Positions 52,407-58,355 of a stretch of DNA of 58,355 nt are shown here, piece after piece. Within the stretch, counting starts at the first letter, position 1; each line of letters begins with the position of its first letter. Source of the DNA: an uncultured bacterium (GTDB lineage: Bacteria > Muiribacteriota > Ozemobacteria > Ozemobacterales > Ozemobacteraceae); assembly GCA_937949615.1 (NCBI GenBank), contig CALEDQ010000025.1:1-58355 (forward strand), given 5' to 3'. A program made the position numbers and the translations under genes. Under the pieces are notes generated by a model. It did not search any database and was not told where the DNA came from. It saw only the letters and a list, made by a program, of their open reading frames with translations.

Positions 52407-52411
52407 AAACG

Positions 52412-53620
52412 ATGCCAAAGCTCATCAGGCCTTTGTCTGAGACTGTGATCCGTAACGCGAAGCCTGCCGCCAAACCTCAGTATCTTTTTGACGGCGAAGG
52501 TCTTTTTCTCGAAGTTACGTCGCAGGGTTCCAAGCTGTGGCGTATGAAGTATCGGTTTGAAGGCAAATCGAAGTTGATTTCTATGGGTAAGTATCCAGAG
52601 GTCTCTTTGAAAGATGCCAGAGAAAAACGGGATGAGGCGCGCAAGTTGATTGCTGCCGGCGTTAACCCCTGTGAAAACAGAAAATCTGAACGCATTGCTG
52701 CCGAACAAAAGACACAGAATTCCTTCGAGGCCCTGGCGCACGAGTGGTTTGAGCTTAACTCATCCAAGTTTACCCCCGAACATGGAAAGGTGATCATGGA
52801 ACGCCTGGCACGTGACGTATTGCCCTGGCTCGGAAAAACTCCCGTCGGTGATGTAACGCCACCGGAAATTCTGTCTGTTTTGCGGCGCGTTGAGTCACGT
52901 GGCGCCGTTGAAACTGCTCACCGGTTACGTGGTTATATTTCAAAGGTAATCTGCTTTGCCATCGCCACCGGCCGGGCAACTTCCGATCCGACGCGTGATC
53001 TTAAGGATGCGTTGCGACCCATGGGTGAGACGAAACATATGGCGGCAATCACCGACCCGAAACGTCTGGGTGATCTGCTTAAAGCCATGGAAATTTATCG
53101 GGGCAGTCTGGTGGTTAAATCCGCCATGAGACTTGCCGCACTGACGGCCGTTCGCCCCGGCGAGCTCAGGCACGCTGAGTGGAAGGACATCGACCTCGAA
53201 AAAGCTGAATGGAAATACTTGGTAACCAAGACCAACACGCCACATATCGTGCCGCTTTCCCGCCAGGCCGTTGAAATCCTGTCGGAGCTTCGACCTCTGA
53301 CCGGCCACGGGCGCTACGTATTCCCAAATCCGCGCACGCCAGATGGGTCGAGAGCCATGAGCGAAGCCGCAGTTTTAGTGGCTTTGCGAACGATGGGCTT
53401 TACCAACGATGAAATGACCGGCCATGGTTTCCGCGCCATCTTCCGCACCCTCGGCGACGAAGTGCTGCGTTTTCGTATAGACCTCATCGAACACCAGCTC
53501 GCCCATACCGTCCGCGATCCTCTCGGCCGCGCCTACAACCGCACCACCCACCTCGAAGAACGCAAAATCATGATGCAGCAGTGGGCCGACTACCTCGATT
53601 CACTTAAACAACTGGGATAG
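52412..53620 (+). CDS. tyrosine integrase, P4/prophage type
   Basis: This 402-residue recombinase has an N-terminal DUF4102-type arm-binding domain (LFDGEGLFLEV, KLISMGKYPEVSLKDARE), a core-binding domain (about 95-200) and a catalytic domain. Catalytic residues: Arg in TAVRPGELRHAEW (near 248), HxxR in HGFRAIFRT (near 338), His in AHTV (near 364) and Tyr in GRAYNRTTH (near 374). It should integrate the element into the tRNA-Asn 3' end directly to its left. It is intact. Ribosome site AAGGAGG at 52391; see the repeat entry for possible control. Confidence 0.95.
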   Translation: MPKLIRPLSETVIRNAKPAAKPQYLFDGEGLFLEVTSQGSKLWRMKYRFEGKSKLISMGKYPEVSLKDAREKRDEARKLIAAGVNPCENRKSERIAAEQKTQNSFEALAHEWFELNSSKFTPEHGKVIMERLARDVLPWLGKTPVGDVTPPEILSVLRRVESRGAVETAHRLRGYISKVICFAIATGRATSDPTRDLKDALRPMGETKHMAAITDPKRLGDLLKAMEIYRGSLVVKSAMRLAALTAVRPGELRHAEWKDIDLEKAEWKYLVTKTNTPHIVPLSRQAVEILSELRPLTGHGRYVFPNPRTPDGSRAMSEAAVLVALRTMGFTNDEMTGHGFRAIFRTLGDEVLRFRIDLIEHQLAHTVRDPLGRAYNRTTHLEERKIMMQQWADYLDSLKQLG

Positions 53621-53637
53621 GTATAAAGGAGTTGCAC

Positions 53638-54414
53638 ATGGTAGCAAAATCAGGTGAACCGGCAAAGTATATCAAGGACAAACCTATAAGGAAGGATAGG
53701 TTTGTAAAACCACCGCTAACATCTGCAATCGAGTGGTTTATTGAATTCGGGGTTCCTTTTTGTCGTGCCATTCCAGTAGAAATTATGTTTGAGAAGGCCT
53801 TTGACATCTTTTTTGACTTCGGTGGAAAGAAGCCGGGTAATATCAAATGGCCTTTATGGGTCCAAGAGTCAGAAGAAATAAGTTCCAAGGATGGTGTGCC
53901 TAATTGGATCGGTAGTGAGATCCCAAGTTCAGCTATGGCAGATCTAGATATACTACGTTCTATAGCTTCCCGTTTGGTAGAACAGGCTACGACACCCGAC
54001 TCCTTTGGTGAATCTCAGCCGACTTTTTGTGGCTCTAGATTGAATCTTTGGGAATCTCGATCGACTTTTGCCAAATCAGAATATGAAGATGCTGCTAGAA
54101 ACTATTTGAAGCCTTTTATCGCCTGGGAAAAAGAAACCAAAAAATTCGAATATCGCATTAGAGAGCGTAAAAAAAATGAGGATTTCTGGAAATATTTCTC
54201 GGGCAGCGTGAAGATAGCTCTTCTATCTAAACTGCTAGAGGCACTGGGACACGATAGGAATGAAACTCCTGTTGGGAGCTATTATTTCTCCTTTTGCCGT
54301 GCTTGTAAATTAGTTTTTATTAAAAAGCGCAATGACCAGAAATATTGTAATCACTCCTGTGCCGCACGTCAGTGCCAGCGAAATCGGCGGAGAGATCGTG
54401 ATCCATTGCCATGA
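53638..54414 (+). CDS. element protein with C-terminal zinc finger
   Basis: This 258-residue protein has no recognised N-terminal domain. The C-terminus CRACKLVFIKKRNDQKYCNHSCAAR is a CxxC...CxxxC zinc finger like the CGNR-type tail, followed by a basic QRNRRRDRD tail. DNA binding or a regulatory role in the element is likely. I use the ATG at 53638 after AAAGGAG, over a TTG two codons earlier. It lies 17 bp after the integrase. Codon use is AT-richer than in the core. Confidence 0.7.
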   Translation: MVAKSGEPAKYIKDKPIRKDRFVKPPLTSAIEWFIEFGVPFCRAIPVEIMFEKAFDIFFDFGGKKPGNIKWPLWVQESEEISSKDGVPNWIGSEIPSSAMADLDILRSIASRLVEQATTPDSFGESQPTFCGSRLNLWESRSTFAKSEYEDAARNYLKPFIAWEKETKKFEYRIRERKKNEDFWKYFSGSVKIALLSKLLEALGHDRNETPVGSYYFSFCRACKLVFIKKRNDQKYCNHSCAARQCQRNRRRDRDPLP

Positions 54415-54501
54415 TATACGATTCGCAGAAAAAAAGTGCTAACCATGTGTCTCCCAAATAGCGTGCAGATCGTGCATAATGAGGGCGACAGGTAAAAACA
54501 C

Positions 54502-54534
54502 GACCGAGCGAGCTCTGGTAAAGCCCGCTCGGTC
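54502..54534. repeat. 9-bp inverted repeat in an element gap
   Basis: GACCGAGCG (54502-54510) pairs exactly with CGCTCGGTC (54526-54534) across 15 bases. There is no T tract. It lies in the 211-bp gap between the zinc-finger and excisionase-like genes, which holds no other gene I can support. Confidence 0.6.
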
Positions 54535-54625
54535 AGTGGTCCAGATACGAGGTATCCAGAACTCAGCTATTTGATGATACCACAGATCGGGAACTGCCTG
54601 CAATTTTAAAACAGGAGGTTCCATC

Positions 54626-54823
54626 ATGGAATCTAAATACCTTACTACCCGTATGGTGGCTGAAGCCATCGGCACAAGCGCTTCCCATGTTCGACGGCTG
54701 ATTTACGCCGGTTTGCTTCGTGCAATACGTATCGGCAAAAGGACTTGGCGAATTTCTAGAGTTGAACTGGAACGATTTATCTCATCAAACGAGAGTCCAG
54801 AGAAGGGGAACGAAAATGAATAA
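54626..54823 (+). CDS. excisionase-like HTH protein
   Basis: This 65-residue MerR-like/HTH_17 winged helix reads TTRMVAEAIGTSASHVRRLIYAGLLRAIRIGKRTWRISRVELERFI, the usual excisionase or helix-turn-helix family pattern. It should bind DNA of the element as directionality factor or regulator. Ribosome site AGGAGGT. It overlaps the next gene by eight bases. Confidence 0.85.
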   Translation: MESKYLTTRMVAEAIGTSASHVRRLIYAGLLRAIRIGKRTWRISRVELERFISSNESPEKGNENE

Positions 54824-55064
54824 GCAGTTTCCCATAATGACAAGACTTCCTGAAACAGGTTTCCTTAGATTGCCACAGATTATTGGTGACCCCAAAAAGG
54901 CCATTCCTGCCTTAATTCCGGTGTCCAGATCGTCATGGTGGCTTGGTGTCAAAACCGGTAAATACCCACAACCAATCAAGCTTGGTTCTCGCACGACTGT
55001 TTGGCGTGTCGAAGACATAAGATTATTGATTGATTCGATGAAGGTGAGAAAAAATAATGGCTAA
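54816..55064 (+). CDS. AlpA-like phage regulatory protein
   Basis: This 82-residue protein contains RLPQIIGDP...IPVSRSSWWLGVKTGKYPQPIKLGSRTTVWRVEDI, the AlpA pattern (helix-turn-helix with P.P.KLG..T.W). AlpA-type proteins activate integrase or other genes of cryptic prophages and satellites. I start it at the ATG in GAAAATGAATAAG, which overlaps the stop of the upstream gene by eight bases, so translation is coupled. It overlaps the primase-helicase start by another eight bases. A longer upstream reading is a shadow of the previous gene. Confidence 0.85.
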   Translation: MNKQFPIMTRLPETGFLRLPQIIGDPKKAIPALIPVSRSSWWLGVKTGKYPQPIKLGSRTTVWRVEDIRLLIDSMKVRKNNG

Positions 55065-57672
55065 GGTACGTTTAATACTCTCAAATGCGAAAAAAAAAGA
55101 AAACCCGCCTGATAGTGCTAACACAATGAAGCGGGGCGTAAAAACTGCCATTCGCTCTCCTCGAATCGACCTGCGCAGTTCAATACCTCTTGAGCTTCAG
55201 AATTGTCATCAGTGGGTAGTTTATGCAACCCGGCCAGGTGACAATGGCAGAACCAACAAGATTCCCATTGATAGGAAAACAGGTCGCCCCCTTAAATCAT
55301 GGCAAGAGTCAGAGCAGCTTCTCTCTTTTGAAAAAGCGTATAAGGAATTTCGCCTGAATCCGCATGAAGTCATAAGTGGATTGGGTTTCGTGCTTTCTAA
55401 AGACGATGATATGACCATAATTGATCTTGATGGTGCCATTGATAAAGGTCAAATAAAACCGTGGGCTAGAGAAATTATCGAAAAGTTAGATACATACACT
55501 GAGGTATCGCCTTCTGGGAATGGATTTCACATAATCCTCAAGGGAAAGCATCCGGATCTAACCAAGAAAAAAATGAGCGTTGGTGCGCCCGGTGAGAACG
55601 TGGAGATTTTCTGTAGATCAGGATTTGTAACGATCACAGGGGTGATTCATGAAGGTCGCAGCGAAATTAAAAAGTCGCAGGCACTTAAATGGTTAATAAA
55701 AAAATATTCCAACAAAGAACCCAATAGAAATGGTCAGGTTGGGCAAACCTCACGTCTCCTTGCAGATGAAGAAGTTGTTGCAAGATTGAGTCACGGCAGG
55801 AGTGCATTGAAATTTAAGGCTTTAATGGCGGGTGATATTTCCGGGTATGATGACGACCATTCCAGAGCAGACCTGGCTCTTTGTGCTATTATAGCCCAGC
55901 AATCAGTGGATTCTGGCCAAATTGATCGTATATTCAGAAGCTCTGGTTTAATGCGTGAAAAATGGGATGAATCAGGTCACTTTTCGGCGTCACCGAACTT
56001 AACTTATGGACAACACACAATCGAAATTGCTTTGCGAGCAAAAATCTCAGAAAAAATTAGAGTGCTAGGCCGAACCACTGAAGTGGACATTCTTTTGTGG
56101 ATTGAGGGTAACGTAGTTTCAATCAAGCCAAAAGCGATGGACAATTTGGTGTTAAACATTTTGACCGGCGAAGAGAACCCTGCAGTTATCCAACACATAA
56201 AGAAAAACATTTTGCGTGAAGCATATTTGAAGGGTTTTATTTCCATCAATGACAAGATCGGTCCTGGCGTATGGAAAATTAAGGATTCTTTTCTTCTCAA
56301 TACAGGAACTAAGGCTTATCAATACGATGGCATCTGTCTGCATCGCATTGACGAGCCTGTCTTTGAAGGTCGGATAATAGAATTCTCTGGTAGCGAATGG
56401 CTAGATATAGATCAACTTGAAGCATCGATCGATAATGGCAGCCTCAAAGATGTCTATGCCGAGGTTTATGAAAAGGTTAGGCCGTTTTCCTGGGCTTCGC
56501 CGGAGATTGGAGAATATGCCGCCTGTTTTGCAATGTTGTCTGTGATGCAACATGCAATGAATTGGAGGCCATTAATATATCTCTTAGGCCCCAGAGGCTC
56601 TGGCAAAACAATGTTTCTTGATTACATACTTGGGGCGCTTTATGGAAACTTGTTTGCCAGTTTAGGTAAATCAACAGCCTTCGCCATGGCTCAAGAAATT
56701 GGCAATACTGGGAAAATAGCTGCTTTAGACGAGTTTGAAAAGAGCAAACATCTCGGTTCACTTTTAGAAACAGCAAAATTGGCTAGCCGTGGAGGTTATG
56801 TTTCCAGAGGAACACCGGGGCCAAGGGCGCTAAAATATGTTTTAAATCATATGCTGTGGTGTGCATCGATTTACCTTCCGCAGCAAGCACAAACAGATTC
56901 AGCGATTGCTTCTCGCATGGTTATACTCGAAATGAAAAAACCAGACTCACCTGCGTCCCCTCCATCAGGAGTTAGCGTGAAAGATGGGCCAGAGTTGGCG
57001 GGCAGAATAGTCGGAACTATGATTCGTTATTGGAAGGAAATCACGGTAGGGGTAGAAAAAATGATCAGCAATATGCCAACCATAATTGCAGAGATGGGTA
57101 TTTCGGTCGAAACCAGAACTCTTGAAAATTATGCCAGGGCTAGCGCTATTCTCAACATTGTTACAGATAAAAAGCGTTATATTCCAGACTGGGCCAGGAA
57201 GGAAACTGAAGACGATGGCGATAAAATCTTGCAGGCAATCTTTGATTCAATAGTTACGTCAACAGTGTCAGGCCAAAAATACACCATAGGAGAGGTATTG
57301 TCTGAAGGTGAGACAAAAACCATAGAGGTATATGGCATTAAGATCCTGAAGTCGGGGGATCTGGCTATAAACACCGGTTTGGTTGAAAGAAGTTTGCTTA
57401 AAGATTCGCAATTCAGGGATTTGAACATATCTGATCCATTATCTAGGCTGCCTGGTGCGACTAAGAAAAAACAACGTATGAATAAAAGAATTTCACCGTG
57501 TATCGTTATTCCGGCCGAGGTTTGGAATCCTCACAGAAAGGAACGGTTTAAACAACCAGGAAACGATATTGGCAACAATAAAAACATTTCACAGAGATAT
57601 TCTAAGGCGAATGTTACCAAAGTTCCTGATAATTTCGAGCCCAAAAATATTTTAAGGGATGACTCTGAATAG
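55057..57672 (+). CDS. PrimPol-type primase-helicase of the element
   Basis: This 871-residue protein starts with an archaeo-eukaryotic-type primase/polymerase domain. It shows IPLELQNCHQWVVYA, TIIDLDGAID (catalytic DLD near 122) and TEVSPSGNGFHII (near 150-160, His), then VEIFCRSGFVTITG. The C-terminal half is an ATPase: Walker A GPRGSGKT (near 511-518) and Walker B AALDEFEK (near 555). This order is like the phage NrS-1 type primase-polymerase-helicase and P4-like replication proteins. It probably starts replication of the element. An intact, long ORF coupled to alpA; AT-richer than the core. Confidence 0.85.
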   Translation: MAKVRLILSNAKKKENPPDSANTMKRGVKTAIRSPRIDLRSSIPLELQNCHQWVVYATRPGDNGRTNKIPIDRKTGRPLKSWQESEQLLSFEKAYKEFRLNPHEVISGLGFVLSKDDDMTIIDLDGAIDKGQIKPWAREIIEKLDTYTEVSPSGNGFHIILKGKHPDLTKKKMSVGAPGENVEIFCRSGFVTITGVIHEGRSEIKKSQALKWLIKKYSNKEPNRNGQVGQTSRLLADEEVVARLSHGRSALKFKALMAGDISGYDDDHSRADLALCAIIAQQSVDSGQIDRIFRSSGLMREKWDESGHFSASPNLTYGQHTIEIALRAKISEKIRVLGRTTEVDILLWIEGNVVSIKPKAMDNLVLNILTGEENPAVIQHIKKNILREAYLKGFISINDKIGPGVWKIKDSFLLNTGTKAYQYDGICLHRIDEPVFEGRIIEFSGSEWLDIDQLEASIDNGSLKDVYAEVYEKVRPFSWASPEIGEYAACFAMLSVMQHAMNWRPLIYLLGPRGSGKTMFLDYILGALYGNLFASLGKSTAFAMAQEIGNTGKIAALDEFEKSKHLGSLLETAKLASRGGYVSRGTPGPRALKYVLNHMLWCASIYLPQQAQTDSAIASRMVILEMKKPDSPASPPSGVSVKDGPELAGRIVGTMIRYWKEITVGVEKMISNMPTIIAEMGISVETRTLENYARASAILNIVTDKKRYIPDWARKETEDDGDKILQAIFDSIVTSTVSGQKYTIGEVLSEGETKTIEVYGIKILKSGDLAINTGLVERSLLKDSQFRDLNISDPLSRLPGATKKKQRMNKRISPCIVIPAEVWNPHRKERFKQPGNDIGNNKNISQRYSKANVTKVPDNFEPKNILRDDSE

Positions 57673-58041
57673 GAGACTGAATATAAGTTGCCCCCAGTTT
57701 TATTTTGTTTAATGTGATTCGACGAGAACGGTGGCAACAATATCGTTAATGCTTTCTGGCTGCTGAAGACACTGTATCTCTAACTGTGACGTCAGTGGTT
57801 ACGCTATGAGAGACCCGCAACTATAATTGCGGGTCTCATTTTTATCTAACCCAAAAACAGACTCTAATATTAAAACCCTATTGAGCGTTTTCCAAATTTT
57901 GATTTTCCGGTGCCGGGCACTTTATTTTGCTTCCGAAAAAAAGCACAGGATATTTACTTTTTTTTAAAAGTCTTCAGATCGTGATTCTCAGAGTATTGAC
58001 AGATATCTTTCTGGAGCAAAAATTAAGGAGGTTTGGTAACT
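57673..58041. other. 369-bp gap after the primase-helicase
   Basis: It contains the terminator at 57810-57843 and nothing else I can support. An origin of replication for the element might lie here or just after, but I see no clear iteron array. Confidence 0.4.
57810..57843 (+). terminator. intrinsic terminator
   Basis: GAGACCCGCAA and TTGCGGGTCTC form a perfect 11-bp stem with loop CTATAA, followed by ATTTTT. It ends the integrase-to-primase transcript. Confidence 0.85.
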
Positions 58042-58323
58042 ATGCCTGTGGTAAAAGCTGTCAAAGGCAGACTCTATGTGTATTCAGTAAAAAAGATCAA
58101 TGGTAAAAATGTGTGGAAATATCTCGGGCCGAAAGGTTCTTTCAAGGCTTATTGCGGCTTGCTTCATGCAAAGGCCGAAGAAGCAGAGGCTACTCAGAAA
58201 AAGTTTGAACAGGTCAAAATGATTGAACTGATGCAGCAGCAGGAAGATGAAATTTCCGAGCTGTGTGAGTGTGTGAGATACATCACCTATAATTACCTAA
58301 TGTTGCTTCGCACATTGAATTAG
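58042..58323 (+). CDS. small unknown protein with coiled coil
   Basis: This 93-residue protein begins MPVVKAVKGRLYVYSVKKI, a beta-rich start; then KNVWKYLGPKGSFKAY and a helical tail rich in Glu/Gln (EEAEATQKKFEQVKMIELMQQQ). The start at 58042 follows AAGGAGG; a TTG three codons upstream is not favoured. The family is unknown. The RLYVYSVKKINGKNVWKYLGP part resembles the strand-rich substrate-reading segments seen in small mobile-element proteins, a loose observation. It is separated from the primase gene by 369 bp. Confidence 0.6.
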   Translation: MPVVKAVKGRLYVYSVKKINGKNVWKYLGPKGSFKAYCGLLHAKAEEAEATQKKFEQVKMIELMQQQEDEISELCECVRYITYNYLMLLRTLN

Positions 58324-58355
58324 ACCAATTTTGCAGTTTAATTTAGATTGAACTT

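Larger units (their letters stand above)
52230..58355 (+). mobile_element. tRNA-Asn-integrated element (left part; phage satellite or integrative island)
   Basis: Starting at the 3' end of tRNA-Asn: a P4-type tyrosine integrase, a zinc-finger protein, an excisionase-like HTH protein, an AlpA-like regulator, a large primase-helicase and a small ORF, all on the plus strand and separated by short gaps. From about 53.6 kb the DNA is AT-richer than the core. No capsid, terminase or conjugation gene is seen. No duplicate of the tRNA 3' end was found up to the window's right edge, so the right end probably lies outside. Confidence 0.85.

Noticed and set aside
54439..54675. 78-codon minus-strand frame in the element gap
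   Set aside because: It overlaps the 5' end of the excisionase-like gene and has no ribosome site or family match.
57673..58355. attR copy of the tRNA-Asn 3' end
   Set aside because: I looked for CTCGGGAG and the T-arm sequence and found none; the right end is probably outside the window.
1..58355. CRISPR array, rRNA operon or RiPP precursor near tldD-tldE
   Set aside because: No regularly spaced direct repeats, no rRNA-like sequence and no small precursor-like ORF with a leader were seen.

Overview
The window looks like chromosomal DNA of a Gram-negative, probably anaerobic bacterium outside the well-studied groups. Evidence: a porin-like outer membrane protein, an LplT-PlsC-Aas lysophospholipid repair fusion, split glycine decarboxylase (GcvPA/GcvPB), formate-THF ligase, an indolepyruvate ferredoxin oxidoreductase and a monomeric isocitrate dehydrogenase. 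Candidatus Riflebacteria or a similar deep lineage fits this mix, but that is a guess. The core (about 5.2-52 kb) is GC-rich; both ends are visibly AT-richer and carry mobile DNA.

Left end (1-5.1 kb), AT-rich and probably acquired: a potassium-channel-like gene whose 5' end is unclear, a 1.26 kb IS3-family element with both ORFs and imperfect terminal inverted repeats, a 64-residue double-CxxC protein, and an 838-residue fusion of an HD phosphohydrolase to an HSP90-type GHKL ATPase. The fusion is the best candidate here for an uncharacterised, perhaps defensive, system.

Core (5.2-52 kb): galT; the trifunctional LplT-Aas fusion; a 640-bp intergenic region with two copies of a structured repeat around an intrinsic terminator; a membrane protein; cca. 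Then an eight-gene minus-strand one-carbon operon, in transcription order folD, class V aminotransferase, fhs, gcvT, glyA, gcvH, gcvPA, gcvPB. It links formate, methylene-THF, glycine and serine, so it can run as the reductive glycine pathway or in reverse as glycine/serine fermentation. Next come secreted or membrane unknowns; iorAB; a REC-GGDEF-EAL regulator overlapping an ADP-ribosylglycohydrolase-family gene; an unusual coiled-coil secreted protein; a class III adenylyl cyclase; a porin / PstS-like binding protein / chemoreceptor trio; TspO; a 5'-nucleotidase; an AarF/UbiB-like kinase; GNAT; tldD-tldE; MATE; a CNNM/CorC-type protein; and icd.

Right end (52.1-58.4 kb): tRNA-Asn(GTT), followed by a tyrosine integrase, a zinc-finger protein, two small HTH regulators, a large primase-helicase and a small ORF. 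This is the left part of an integrative element or phage satellite. No copy of the tRNA 3' end was seen further right, so the element probably runs past the window.

Several promoters of the form TTGnnn-N17/18-TAnnnT can be read (folD, iorA, cyclase, porin, nucleotidase, icd, tRNA-Asn). They were used, together with Shine-Dalgarno spacing, to correct a number of start codons.
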